Positions 35,935 to 50,044 of a DNA stretch of 64,000 nucleotides are shown here, one piece after another. Under the pieces are notes generated by a model. That model was given only the letters and a program-made list of their open reading frames with translations. It was not told the origin of the DNA and searched no databases. The stretch comes from Liolophura sinensis (Eukaryota; Mollusca; Polyplacophora; Chitonida; Chitonidae). Positions within the stretch are counted from its first letter, which is position 1. Every line of letters starts with the position of its first letter. The stretch lies in NCBI RefSeq assembly GCF_032854445.1, contig NC_088299.1:19029608-19093607 (forward strand), in the 5' to 3' direction. The translations under genes were made by a program, and so were the position numbers.

Positions 35935-35998
35935 CAGCATAGAGAGTAAATCCAGAGCACCGACGGCAAGGTGTTAGCTGGCAAATGTTCACACGTAA
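35935..35998 (-). repeat. Minus-strand copy of the 36985-37360 repeat motif
   Basis: The reverse complement reads GTTACGTGTGAACATTTGCC, AGCTAACACC, TTGCCGTCGGTGCTCTGGAT and TTACTCTCTAT. This matches the plus-strand motif GTAACGTGTGGCCATTTGCA..CACTGTCGTCACTGCTCTGC..TTACTCTCTA about 1 kb downstream. Confidence 0.7.
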
Positions 35999-36249
35999 CC
36001 TTTGAAATACGACCTCTTTTCATTTTACCTCATTTAGGGTTTTATTCTAACTGTTCATGTAAGTGCATAAATAGTAGTAATCCACACGCTTCCGAGTACC
36101 ATGGCTTAAGAGGAAGTTGGAGAAAAAATGCGGTGATGTTAACTGCAATTTATTAGACGCCACTGGTCTGGAAAACACGAAATCTCTCGCATCAATCTCC
36201 ATCAACCGTCCCTCTCCAAAACCACCCACAAACCCACTTCAGCAAACAC

Positions 36250-36605
36250 TGATCCTCCCACTTTCAATCGTTGGAACACACGATTTGAGGGTTCAAACCC
36301 AGCCTTGGGCAGGGGAATTTGTATGCTCCACCGCTCTTACTGTTTGTGAAGCCTCGGACAAGGGAATTTGTATATTACCCGTTCTCACGGTATGTGGAGC
36401 CTCAGTGACAACCCCTCGACGACGCTCTCGGGGCTGTTTGTACAGTCTAACGATCGACCATTTGCCATCTGCTAATATGGTGTGTTTATCTGTAGGCCAG
36501 TTCCTGCCATGTAGCAAGTTCCTGCCAAAAGTCGATGGTTTATACCTGGCGCTATGTTTTTTGGACAGTCAAATAAATAAATAAATAAATAAAATAAATA
36601 AATAA
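36250..36605 (+). mobile_element. tRNA-derived SINE-like element with (AATA)n tail
   Basis: GGGTTCAAACCCAGCCTTGG holds a good B box. The body has two related halves (GCAGGGGAATTTGTATGCTC and ACAAGGGAATTTGTATATTA), then TCGACGACGCTCTCGGGGCT. It ends in TTTTTGGACAGTCAAATAAA and repeated AATAAATA. The A-box side is weak, so the start is approximate. Confidence 0.65.
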
Positions 36606-36984
36606 ACATGCCAAGCATGTCCAACCATCCAGCGTCAACAAACACATTCAGCTGGGCGTATCTCCTACAAATCTATGCGTGGAAACAGCCGTCAACCAAT
36701 AAGGGCCTTCCAAATCAGTAACCACAAGACCAACTCCCAAAACGACCTATACCACAAGCAATCAAAGAACTAAGAAGGTATATAAAGTATACAATTTACA
36801 CACATTCGAACTTCAGTATCTGTTCCCTTAGCATTTTTCCCTTTTTTTGTTATTTTGTAAGTGTGATGACAAGACTGCAGTTTCGGTGCAGAGGCTGTAA
36901 AAGTGACATGCATTTCGACATTTACATGAACAGTTAGAATAAATCCCTATAACGGAGATAAACTTACGAGAGGCCTGATTTCAC
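36606..36984. other. Unique DNA, no gene seen
   Basis: No supported feature between the SINE-like element and the next tandem repeat. Confidence 0.4.
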
Positions 36985-37360
36985 CAGTTATGTGTGATCG
37001 TTGCCAACTATTACACCGTCGTCGGTGCTCAGGCTTTGCTCTCTATGGTATAGTCTTTAATAATGTATTATTGTATAAAGCAGGATTCTGCTGGTGGCCT
37101 AAGCATTCCCTTTCCCCTTTGCATTGCTTTGATGCTATTGTTTATGAAATGCGACGTAAACAGTTAAAAACATTAACTGAGGTATATCGATGAGAGACTG
37201 AGCCTCATCGGTAACGTGTGACCATTTGCAAGCTATCACACTGTCGTCATTGTTCTGGTCTTACTCTCTGTGCTGTAGCCGTATTTCATCGGTAACGTGT
37301 GGCCATTTGCAAGCTATCACACTGTCGTCACTGCTCTGCTTTTACTCTCTACTCTCTTTC
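36985..37360 (+). repeat. Three diverged copies of a ~65-bp motif
   Basis: Copies near 36985, 37205 and 37287 share GGTAACGTGTGGCCATTTGC, AAGCTATCACACTGTCGTCA and TTACTCTCT. The last two are nearly identical and 80 or so bp apart; the first is diverged (GTTATGTGTGATCGTTGCCA). An inverted copy lies at 35935. Confidence 0.75.
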
Positions 37361-38478
37361 CTTTTATAATATTTCCTTTCATACGATGTATTTGTTTGAC
37401 CGGAGTTTTATGTCCTCAGTATTTTTGAAAAGGTGTAGTCTCTTTTCTCTGTTACGACACATCCTACACTGCATGGATTAAAATAATATACCTGGTTGCA
37501 ATTTTTTAAATTTCTTTTTACCTAAAACGTGAATAATATGATTTTGAATTCTGTATTCCAAATCATTTATTTAAAAATGTAAGAATTTCTTCATTGGCAT
37601 CAAGCGGCATAAATGTGCTCAGCAGAATTGAGACCCCCGTGTATAATCGTCAACGAATGGTGTCACATGTTCGAATCCAGCTTTCGCTGCTATATGATGT
37701 TTGTCAGGTTACACAGCTGACAAAGTTGACCACTGCTGTATAGAAGTGAGGAAATGTCGAGCATATCATACAGCAGCAGGCAATCGGATTACAACAAAGG
37801 GGAATAACAATAAAACTGAATTGAAGCAAAGAAGTATCGACGCTAGTGGCTGAGCATGCGCATTTTTTGGCGCATTCGCTGTTTGATTGTGAATGGTAAG
37901 CACTACGAGCAGTTAGATCTAGTTGAGGGAAGAGCTGGTGGAATTGGCCAGCGCGAGACACTAAATGCCTATGCCGTGTGTAATTCCACCAGAGCCAGGG
38001 TAGTGAGATTCCATGGGACGCTGATTACCCACAGCGGAGAGTCCTTCCGGGCTGCGACAAGCTCTCTTGCCGTCTCTATAAGTGACCGCAGAACGCGAGT
38101 AGAACGCGGTAGCTATAGCTCCCTCCACTGGTGCTCGTGTCACTGATAATGAGCGCAGACACTCACATCCACTGTGACTACTCACCCCATCTATGATACT
38201 TGTTGTTATTGTGCGACCGGGTCTGTGACGATTCTCACCACGCTGTCCCACAGCTGTTACGGAGTAACCCTGCCGTGGGAAGGCTTTTTAGCTATCAGAG
38301 AAAAATAATAACAGGTATATACCAGCAGAAAGTATGTACATGTTTGGTGGAGAGAGAAGTTGCGCGGAGTTTGTGTCCAACTATATTGGTCATCATTAAT
38401 CGCAATCATACGGTGGGTTTGAGGTGTGACAAGCAAGGATAACAGACCTAACGGTGTTCTGCGGAACTAGTTTACAAG
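37361..38478. other. Unique DNA, relatively GC-rich at 37850-38300; no gene confirmed
   Basis: 37856-38146 (plus) and 37961-38251 (minus) are both open, in a GC-richer patch that could be a promoter or 5' UTR for the exon candidate at 38479. Neither translation is recognisable. An isolated B-box-like GTTCGAATCCAGC lies near 37670, without an A box. Confidence 0.35.
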
Positions 38479-38529
38479 ATGAAGGAACGCAAACGTCCAC
38501 GGGGAAAGGATACCAATGGCAGCGAAAAG
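38479..38529 (+). CDS. Possible short first coding exon (weak)
   Basis: An ATG at 38479, preceded in frame by a TAA about 30 bp upstream, opens 17 codons (MKERKRPRGKDTNGSEK) that end exactly at AAG|GTAAAA, phase 0. The peptide is very basic and could be the N-terminus of a nuclear or cytosolic protein. No following exon was found: a long TA tract and minisatellites lie downstream. The signal is short enough to occur by chance. I list it because the start, the upstream stop and the donor agree, and because a GC-richer patch lies upstream. Confidence 0.2.
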
Positions 38530-39714
<1,185 letters not shown>

Positions 39715-39965
39715 TCGATATCATATACTTCACTGAGCTGTCGTCGATATCATTTGTAACACTGAGCGGTCGTTGATATCATATACAACACTGAGCAGTC
39801 GTCAATATCAAATACAACACTGAACGGTCGATATCATACAACACTGAGCGGTCGTCGACATCATATACAACAATGAACGGTCGATATCATGTACAACATT
39901 GAGCGGTCGTCGATATCAAATACAACATTGAACGGTCGATATCATATACAACATTGAGCGGTCTA
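39715..39965. repeat. ~24-31 bp variable minisatellite, about 9 units
   Basis: The unit is approximately GATATCATATACAACACTGA then GCGGTCGTC. Some units lack GTCGTC. GATATC recurs in most units. Confidence 0.88.
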
Positions 39966-40689
39966 TTATATGCAAGACTGAAATCCTAAGGAATAACTAA
40001 ATACAACATGTCAGGACTGCCTGGCGCACTGTCAGTCATTTCCTACCGGTCGATTCCACAGATCTGTGTAGACTTGACTAAATGCAAATTGTAAGAAAAT
40101 CCCTCTCAAGTTTTTGCTTTCATACCACCTGTCCAGTACGGGCGTTTTTGACTAGATCCCATGACTGTCCGGCACGGGCACGTAATAATAAGCCAATGAG
40201 ATTTCTGCCTGATCGTAACTGCGGTGTTGACCTGAAAGCCACTGGCAACGGTAAACTTATATTACCTGTCACACATGTTGCCTATGCCGTTATTTGATAC
40301 ACTAACACAGGGTTGCAATTATTTAACGTATCGTATTGCTCAATACATTCTCACGTTCCAAGGCCAGAGTACTCTTACACTGTATAGATTTCCAATACCA
40401 ATTTGTTTTTGTGAAATTTTTTTGGGCTAGCTGTACAAATAATTGTTGCCAAGCTGTCGCAGCTTAGAATCGGCACAAGTATTCAGGAATGGCTACTGCA
40501 CGTGAAACTTGATCTGTGAAAAGTCGTGTAACAGCATTTAAATGCAATTTTCATGTTGATATGATCACGATATTGTTATTTATTCATTGTTACTTAAAAA
40601 ATCGATGTTGTTCGCATATGACAAACTGAGATTTATAGGTATACACTTGAAAAATTCCGAAGTCTACGTGTACAGTTTTATACTATACT
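39966..40689. other. Unique DNA, no gene seen
   Basis: A 71-codon frame at 40082-40297 is not recognisable, and no splice context supports it. Confidence 0.4.
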
Positions 40690-43600
40690 TAATTAGCGCG
40701 AGCCGACTTTAGCAGAGTCGAGCACCTCACCTGTAGAGTTTTATACGACTCTGTTAGCGTGAGCCGACTTTAGCCTATCGAGCATCTCATTTGTAGAGTT
40801 TTGTATTACTGTTAGTGTGAGTCGACTTTAGCCGAGACGAGCAGGTCATCGGTGGAGATTTATACTACCTTATTTCATCTAGTTTTTAGGGCACCTGGTC
40901 TGCGCTCTTCAGCCAGTATACATGTAAATGTGGCAGCATTGTTGAGTTTCTTTTCCCCACATGCCTAGACCATCTAATGAATAACACAGTCATATCTTCA
41001 CTTTTCCAAAAAGCTGTGAAAGAAATGTAATATTCTGCTTTCAGTACTACTAATATCTGTGCCCAAAATTAGAAGAATCAGGGTACTCTGTTGGTGTGAT
41101 CCGACTTTAGTCTATCCAAGTACCTCATTTTTAGAGTTTATACCACTCTGTTAGTGTGAGCCGACTTATGCCTAGCCGAGCACCTCACCTGTAGGATTTT
41201 ATACTAGTCTATTAGCATGAACCGACATAAGCCGAGCCTATCACATTGTCTGCAGAGTTTTATACCACACTGTTAGTGTGGGCCGACTCATGCCTACCCG
41301 AGCACCTCACCTGTAGAGTTTTATACCACTCTGTTAGTGTGATCCGGCTTATGCCTAGCCGAGCACCTCACCTGTAGGATTTTATACTAGTCTATTAGCA
41401 TGAACCGACTTAAAAGCCGAGCCTATCACATTGTCTGCAGAGTTTTATACCACACTGTTAGTGTGGGCCGACTCATGCCTACCCGAGCACCTCACCTGTA
41501 GAGTTTTATACCACTCTGTTAGCATGAGCCGACTCATGCCTACCCGAGCAGCCTCACCTGTAGAGTTTTATACCACTCTGTTAGCATGAGCCGACTCATG
41601 CCTACTCGAGCGCCTCACCTGTAGAGTTTTATGCCACTCTGTTAGTGTGAGCCGACTCATGCCTACACAAGCAACATCACCTGTAGAGTTTTATACCACT
41701 CTGTTAGCATGAGCCGACTCATGCCTACCCGAGCACCTCACCTGTAGAGTTTTATTACACTCTGTTAGTGTGAGCCAACTTAAGCCTACCCGAGCAACAT
41801 CACCTGTAGAGTTTTATACCACTCTGTTAGCATGAGCCGACTCATGCCTACCCAAGCAACATCCCCTGTAGAGTTTTATACCACTCTGTTAGCATGAGCC
41901 GACTCATGCCTACCCGAGCACCTCACCTGTAGAGTTTTATTACACTCTGTTAGTGTGAGCCGACTTAAGCCTACCCGAGCAACATCACCTGTAGAGTTTT
42001 ATACCACTCTTTTTAGTGTGAGCCGACTCATGCCTATCCGAGTACCTCACCTGTAGGGTTTTATTATACTCTTTTTGGTGTGAGCCGACTTAAGTCTAAC
42101 CGAGCAGCCTCACCTGTAGGGTTTTATACCACTCTGTTAGTGTGAGCCGACTTAAGCCTACCCAAGCAGCCCCACCTGTAGGGTTTTATACCACTCTGTT
42201 AGTGTGAGCCGACTTAAGCCTACCCAAGCAGCCCCACCTGTAGGGTTTTATACCACTCTGTTAGTGTGAGCCGACTTAAGCCTACCCAAGCAGCCCCACC
42301 TGTAGGGTTTTATACCACTCTTTTTAGTGTGAGCCCACTTAAGCCTACCCAAGCAGCCCCACCTGTAGGGTTTTATACCACTCTGTTAGCATGAACCGAC
42401 TTAAGCCAAGCCGATCACGTTGTCTGTAGAGTTTTATACCACACTGTTAGTGTGAGCCGACTCATGCCTATCCGAGTACCTCACCTGTAGATTTTTATAC
42501 CACTCTGTTAGCATGAACCGACTTAAGCCAAGTCGATCAAATTGTCTGCAGAATTTTATATCACTCTTTTTAGTGTGAGCCGACTTAAGCCTACCCAAGC
42601 AGCCCCACCTGTAGGGTTTTATACCACTTTGTTAGTGTGAGCCGACTTAAGCCTACCCGAGCAGCCCCACCTGTAGGGTTTTATACCACTCTGTTAGTGT
42701 GAGCCGACTTAAGCCTACCCGAGCAGCCCCACCTGTAGGGTTTTATACCACTCTGTTAGTGTGAGCCGACTTAAGCCTACCCGAGCAGCCCCACCTGTAG
42801 GGTTTTATACCACTCTGTTAGCATGAACCGACTTAAGCCAAGCCGATCACGTTGTCTGTAGAGTTTTATACCACACTGTTAGTGTGAGCCGACTCATGCC
42901 TATCCGAGTACCTCACCTGTAGATTTTTATACCACTCTGTTAGCATGAACCGACTTAAGCCAAGTCGATCAAATTGTCTGCAGAATTTTATACCACTCTT
43001 TTTAGTGTGAGCCGACTTAAGTCTACCCAAGCAGCCCCACCTGTAGGGTTTTATACCACTCTGTTAGTGTGAGCCGACTTAAGCCTACCCGAGCAGCCCC
43101 ACCTGTAGGGTTTTATACCACTCTGTTAGTGTGAGCCGACTTAAGCCTACCCAAGCAGCCCCACCTGTAGGGTTTTATACCACTCTGTTAGTGTGAGCCC
43201 ACTTAAGCCTACCCAAGCAGCCCCACCTGTAGGGTTTTATACCACTGTTAGTGTGAGCCCACTTAAGCCTACCCAAGCAGCCCCACCTGTAGGGTTTTAT
43301 ACCACTCTGTTAGTGTGAGCCGACTTAAGCCTACCCAAGCAGCCCCACCTGTAGGGTTTTATACCACTCTGTTAGTGTGAGCCGACTTAAGCCTACCCAA
43401 GCAGCCCCACCTGTAGGGTTTTATACCACTCTGTTAGTGTGAGCCGACTTAAGCCTACCCAAGCAGCCCCACCTGTAGGGTTTTATACCACTCTGTTAGT
43501 GTGAGCCCACTTAAGCCTACCCAAGCAGCCCCACCTGTAGGGTTTTATACCACTCTGTTAGTGTGAGCCGACTTAAGCCTACCCAAGCAGCCCCACCTGT

Positions 43601-44085
43601 AGGGTTTTATACCACTCTGTTAGCATGAACCGACTTAAGCCAAGCCGATCACGTTGTCTGTAGAGTTTTATACTACTCTGTTAGAGTGAGCCCAGTTAAG
43701 CCTACCCAAGCACCTCATCTGTATTTACACCCCTCTGTTAGTGTGAGCCGACTTTAGCCTATCAAACCATCTCATTTGCTGAGTTTAATGCCAATCTGTT
43801 CGTATGAGCCAACTTTAGCGTGTCCGAGCACCTCATCTGTAGTTTTATGCTTCTCTGTTTTTGTTATCCCACTTAAGCCGAGTTGAACACGTCATCGGTA
43901 AATTTTTATATCACTCTGTAAGTAATATCTGTCTTTAGTCTATCCGATAAACTCACATGTAGAGTTTTATGCAATTCTGTTTGCATGAGCCAACTTTAGC
44001 CGGGTCGACCACCTCGTCTGTAGAGTTTTATACTTCTCTATTAGTGTGAGCCTAGTTTGGCCTATCCGAGCACCTCATACGGTGC
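40690..44085. repeat. 62-bp minisatellite, about 50 units, with a ~7-unit higher-order repeat
   Basis: The unit is GTTTTATACCACTCTGTTAG, TGTGAGCCGACTTAAGCCTA, CCCAAGCAGCCCCACCTGTA, GG. Three diverged units at 40690-40880 are followed by about 200 bp of unique DNA; the main array then begins near 41086. A variant (GTTAGCATGAACCGACTTAA then GCCAAGCCGATCACGTTG) recurs at about 42385, 42817 and 43619, spacings of ~432 and ~802 bp, or 7 and 13 units. The centre (42100-43600) is most homogeneous and both ends are degenerate, as expected for arrays that turn over from the middle. Confidence 0.96.
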
Positions 44086-45292
44086 ATATGAGGTACCCCA
44101 TCTCACCTTCACCTTTGACCTATTTTAGGCTGAACTTATTTCTCCTCAGGCGGCCTTCACATCGACCACGCGGGCCAAGCCTAATAATCGGAATGTTAAT
44201 CATTATGTAATTAGACGTCATAATTAAAACAATTTATTCAGCTGTGTTCATTCTATCGTTGTCCTCCTCAGGCCCGCCATGGCTGATATTGCAGTCGCAG
44301 CTATTTGTTGCTAACGTCGTTGTACCTTAGATCTGGGAGCGTTTTAAGCTTATAAAACAGTTTGAACAAAAAATGTATTATACATGTATCGCTCTTTCCT
44401 TGAAAGAGGAAGGCCTTGGCGCAAATAAAGGTTCATTTCTTTTGGCCCGTTGGCTTCAGCACAGAGTGGTTATATTGTCTCGCCAGATTACACGTGTAAT
44501 GTTTAATTAATTTGTTTATTTATTTATTGAATTCCGTAGCGCTTAAAGCCGTGCTCATCACTGCTTTAGATTACCTCGAAAGTAAATTTTTTAAGCAATA
44601 CGAACAGCGGGGAGTCAATCGTCTTCTAATTGTTAGTTGTTCATCCAAATACACAGATAGCATGAGCAATGAATAGACCAACTATGGATTAATACCTTCA
44701 CGATTCGACGATCGTCAATAAGCTAACGAATGCCAATAAACTAAAATAACTTAAGCAAGTCTAGGAAAATCCACGATTCATATAAGTGATATTGTTGATG
44801 CATTCATAATGCAGATGCGAGGCGATGCGGACGATGCTGACGATGACATCTCGCCCAATCCGCTTATGCCCAGATAAAGCTTTATCACTGATCGCCTTTG
44901 TATGATTTATTGAAATGCATGGACACATAATAACGCTGGTCAGCAGAGCGTGTCTTATAGGGGAGCTGACAACGCCACTCTGCAGGTTCCTCAAAGTGAA
45001 TCACTTATTTAGCTGTAACACCTCTAGCCCACCGCTCCCTCCCCCCAACACCCGTCCACCCGGACAGGACAGGATGTATAGCCATTATCATATTTATCAA
45101 GCGCTGACTGGAACCAATACGAAATATCGTCAGCTTGGGCTCGGGCAATTAATACTTCTGCCTATAGTTCACATTAAGCTATAAATGACTGAAAACAATG
45201 CACAGGCCATGTGTAGTCAGCCACTGAAAACGACGTCATTCATTCGCAGTCAGCCATTTAAAATAGTATCATGTATTCGCTAGTTCATGAGT
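44086..45292. other. Unique DNA, no gene seen
   Basis: No exon or RNA gene supported. The open frames at 44761-44994 and 44915-45184 overlap on opposite strands and have no recognisable motif. Confidence 0.4.
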
Positions 45293-45428
45293 AAACCTGC
45301 GGATGGTCGTGGTTTCCCCGGTTTCTGCCCGGTTTCCATGAACCATAATGCTGGCCACCGTCGTATAAGTGAAATATTCTTGAGTACGACGTAAAAGAAC
45401 AATCCAATAAAAAAGTAAATAAATAGTT
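45293..45428 (+). mobile_element. SINE family 1, 3' fragment
   Basis: AAACCTGCGGATGGTCGTGG, CCATAATGCTGGCCACCGTC, GTATAAGTGAAATATTCTTG, AGTACGACGTAAAAGAACAA and an AATAAAAAAGTAAATAAAT tail. Head and B box are absent. Confidence 0.87.
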
Positions 45429-48400
45429 CACGTATAGGTATCAGTATCTAGGAACATATATGCAAAGGTACATGTACTTCTCATGTTATTTGGTCCTTGT
45501 GGGTTGCTACAATGTGTTTGTCTTGCACGTGTCGTGCACATGTCGGTTTATGTTTAGTTAACATCACTCAGTGTACCGGATTTACTTTGAAATCTAAGAA
45601 TTATGGTGTATATGTACACTGTATAATTGTTTATACGGTCTAGGGCGTAAGAAGCAGTTTATTTGTCTCACATCCTTCCGCAAATATTTGTGACTGAAAA
45701 TTATGAATAAAAATGTTTCAGGTGACCGGCGTAATCTCGTTATGCGTTATGCAGAGAAAAAGGAACTCATGAACATGAAGTGTCATCAGAATCAAATGTT
45801 TAGATCGAGCGTGTGGTCATTCTGACATCACTGCCTGTTTGATCACTTGAGGTTGGCGTTGTATGAAAACTGCATACAAAAAATTTAAGTGGTGCATGGC
45901 GAAATGCAAGTCGTGCGCAGATAGCGACGCATGCACTGTGAGAAATAAGCATACTTTTTTCGACCGACGACAGCAGTTTGATACGGTGTTCTGATATCTC
46001 GGTTAAAGCATAGCTAGCCAGTATTTTACTCCGGATGCCACTTGTTTCCGAGATTTGATCCTGTACGCTGTTTCTATTTGCTCTGACGAAAAATGCAAAG
46101 TTTTTTCTGCGTTACTGTGGGTGTTTATTACACTCTGTCTATCTGAGTGAATCACAAGTCATGTTCTAATAGACCTATAACAAATAATTACACAAAGCTA
46201 CATTTGTTTGTTTTTTTAATTTGGTCGGCATCGTTCAAAGTCTTCATGAAATCGAAACCAATTGTTGGTAGCCAGGGAATAATACCACAGAGACGAAGTG
46301 CTTTTTTTCCTTGTTGTGAGTTGCGCTGCATGCTAAGAGACATCCTGCTATTTTAGCTTACTGCAGCTATTGCTAAATACATCGGCTGTGACGCATGGAT
46401 CGAAATCTGCTGCTGCAATGAATTTTTTAAACAGAAAGTTCTGACACGTCATCGATCAGAGCTTTCCTAATGTTTGTTGTCTCAGTCAGTATTAATTGCC
46501 TCCCCCTCTCCCTCTTCTTTACCCTTTCTCTACCCCACCCCCTCCACCTGCCCCTACCTCTGTGCATACGGTAACAATGCCCTAAATTCCGATATAACCA
46601 AACAAGACTCACCTGTATTGTGAGATCTACTCTTGGGCAGACAATTTCTTCAACATATTCTCTTATCGGCTTATTAGGATTGGGCTATCTGGGAATAGCC
46701 AATGAATGCTCCCCAGGGAATGATAAATCCATACCGGGTGTTGCTCTGAGGCTGAGATAAGAGACAAATGCAAAGATATGGAATCAATCGATCAATCAAT
46801 CAATCAACAAACACCAACCAATCAGTCTATCCCCAGTAATCGAACCAATCAACCAACCATTCATTCAGTCAACCAGTCATTCAATCGATCTAAGAGTAGC
46901 ATTTCTCGGCACAAACATCATCGAAATCGTCAAGTCTCTCAGCGTAGGCAGAAACAGTATTTCTCTACTAAGCTGTTCTCCACCAAAACTGTTTGATCAA
47001 ACCTTTTTTACCGCCAACAGAAAACAAATATAAACTGTATTCAATTAAATATCACTTTACCCGGGAGATTTTTTGAGGTGATATATTGTTTAATTAGTCT
47101 AATTTGGCGTTGTTCTGGAAGCCTTACGTATGATGATTCCGCCCCTTGATTGAGCTGAATATTAAAGTTGTCCACAGTGCATTACGACACAACTACGCTA
47201 TACATGCATTACCCGAATGCGGCCAATCGTTTGAAAAGAAATTCGGTTAATGAGATATTTGTTTGACTGCGGTCTCCTGCACTCTGGCCAGCCGTTAGTC
47301 GGGGTCATGAATACTCAAACTGTAGCTTACAAACGATCATTGTATCGACAAAATTATGTCATATACAAGTGGCAGTGCGCTTTAAGCTGCTATCTTGGGG
47401 TCTTTTTTAAAAATGTTTTTGCATCCTATTGTTCATACCATGCGATTACTAAACATGATTTCACATTTCGTCGTTTGTTTTTCTGGTTCGTCCCTGGCGT
47501 CAGGTCAAGAGGTTTGTAACACCCGTATATACACCTGACTGCAGTGGTATAACTGACACGTAGTTGAGAAAAGCTTAAAAGCACCATTAAACTTAATCAG
47601 TAAATCCCTTTCGTCTGCTTTTAGTTGTGCTTTGGTTGGAGTACTTCACACTCTGTACTGTACCATGGGGACCCAACACCACACCTATAGGCGTTCATAT
47701 GCTTATGCCTTACTTAGACAATCAACATATGTTCCTGCTTGGTTGGAAGTGCGGCGCCATTTTGTTTCCGGTCGTATTCCGTCCACCCATTGAACCATTT
47801 GTGACTTTCATGTCTTTAATTTAAACTACGGGACCAAAATGCTGACTTGGTTGTCTCTACATAAAACTAGATAAATATTAAATGAATTAAAATTAATTGT
47901 ATTTATCTAGTATGGATCTGGAATATATCTCGATGGAGAATTAGATATTTGGTATGACATTCAAATGTTAATAGAATCAGGTAGCATTGCGGATATACTG
48001 GGCATAGAAACTCAAGCTTGATTTCATGAAATAATACCCAGGTTCTTATTAGTGTCATAAAAGGGTTAAATAAAGACTCATCTGCAGTCCCAACTGTCAC
48101 CACCCGCCCCCACCCTCTTACCCTAACAGTAAGTACAACTGTGGAAATTTTAACAAAATGCTCGGTGCAAAAAACATCTATTCGAGTGGTTTCCTCGTTG
48201 CAAAAATAATTGAATTAAATCTTTAAATGATGCCATATTCATCATAGAATTAATAATGAGATTAATAATCAAAAAATTTGTAGCGTAGACTAAATTTATC
48301 GCATAGCTCCACGCATCACATCCGTGTCCTTGACCTTTTGCAAACCTGACTTTTACAGCCAAGTCTCTACGTTGTTGTACTCGCTTGAGGGATAGCTATA

Positions 48401-49911
48401 CACGAGGTGGCTGTTGCTTTGCAAAAGCTGCATGTATGGGTCTGATATCAGTTTTAAAGAGAAGCTAGCTCATTAGGATATTTGCATAATACAGGATATC
48501 ACTTCAGACGGGTAATACAGACGTCGAATCAGAACGCATCAATTATACTTATATGCTTGATGTGTTGCCTGATTCGTAGCAGTAATTTGTTTATGATCGA
48601 ACTAAGTAGTTTGGAATTATTGACAGTTTTCGAAAACAAGCGTTGAGTATGGGGTAGGTTTTGGGCTGTATTCACAAATTAGTTGCTGATTGTTTTTCAA
48701 TACGAAGTAACAATAGTAATTTGTCACTGGTAAATCATAGGAATCAGCTTTTGGAATTTCCAAATGTGTGCTTAAATATAGATGTTCATGGTATTAATGT
48801 GTTGAAACGCAGCTAAATGACCAATAAATATGTTTAAATGCAGTTTTATTGCCTATAAATGTGTTCAGTGGCAGTTATATGGCCATTAGATTGCAGTTAT
48901 ATCCTATATGTAATAATTGTGATAGGTTATCTGAGTAGTACCCTAATTTACAATCGATATGACCCGTACCCTCGGGGAGCTATTGTGCTAATAACATACA
49001 CCAGTACATAGGTCTCCATTTCCTGAAGACATATCCCCTTCTCTGCTAACATACACACACCCAAGTGGGATATCCAAGCACGATGGAATCATGGTGGAGG
49101 TCGAATAGTCTACCTCCATGACCAAACACACTCCTGCAGACTTCAGAATGTTTTCGTTTATCTGTGTGTTATCACGTTTGATAGCGTTTATCCCTGTAAA
49201 GAAAACTGCACCTGTAACAGGTACGTGGGTAGAGCTCATTAGTCAGGCTATTCCACACCGCACATAACTCACCCGATTCTCAGATAATATAATATTGCAT
49301 TTGTAATAGACCAGTGTCGATTGCCTTCAGGACGTGTGAAGTGAATGTTGTAAGTTTAGCGCTGGGCCTTAGAGGTGCACCCAGTCCATGGCCGATAAGC
49401 TCCCAAACGTGACTCCTCATGGCAACTCTGTCCGCCACGTGTTCACCGCTTATTTTTTACGTATTTGCTTTCCTCAGTATTTCCCCAGTCTCTGTCCTTT
49501 CATGTTCTGTAGTGAGGCCTAAAATCCACACACAACCAAGAATTACGGTCAGCAACTTTGTCCAGTTAACACGCCGTCGTTTTTTTCTCTTTACCTCAAA
49601 AAGAAAGTAATTATGTCTGTTTCTGGTTAATGACCTAGAGGTTGATTGTGTGAACGCCGTACCAGCTGCTATCATGGTCAGCGGGTCACGGTCACGCATT
49701 GTCTAAAGGAGGTACGAGATACGGTCATGGTTAGTGGGTGAAGGTCACAGACTGTGTAACGATGTTCAAGTGCCATCATGATCAGTGGGTCAAGGTCACA
49801 CGTCGCCTGTAATATGTAACATTTCTATTGTTTTTGATCAGTGTGTTAACTATATATACATTCCTCCAGGGTTCGTTATTCGCAGAGGACGGATGTTATA
49901 CATTCAATGCT
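45429..49911. other. Mostly unique DNA; weak exon candidate at 48988-49239
   Basis: 46497-46560 is a pyrimidine-rich run (CTCCCCCTCTCCCTCTTC..) and 46785-46870 a degenerate CAAT repeat. On the minus strand, 48988-49239 starts with ATG (MSSTHVPVTGAVFF) and is open to a TAG; within it TTTTCTTTACAG|GG looks like an acceptor, and the downstream frame (..NAIKRDNTQINENILKSAG..) looks protein-like but unfamiliar. On the plus strand, 49419-49610 begins with a signal-peptide-like stretch (LIFYVFAFLSISPVSVLSC), also without support. Neither is called a gene. Confidence 0.3.
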
Positions 49912-49953
49912 GGGGTTGTGGGGGTGTGGGGGTGGGGTGGGGGTGGGGGGGGG
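49912..49953 (+). repeat. G-rich tract with strong quadruplex potential
   Basis: At least six runs of four or more G separated by one to three bases (GGGGTTGTGGGGGTGTGGGG and following). It fits the G4 loop rule easily on the plus strand. Confidence 0.85.
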
Positions 49954-50044
49954 TGATTATAATACTCACATCCACAGAGTGGAGTTATACCCGTATGTCC
50001 ACGCAAACATCCGCGCGGAGATAGCAAGTGATTATATGGACATA

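Noticed and set aside
48988-49239. 83-codon minus-strand ORF with a protein-like sequence
   Set aside because: It has a real ATG and an internal acceptor-like TTTTCTTTACAG, but no recognisable family and no partner exon; kept only as a remark in the gap entry.
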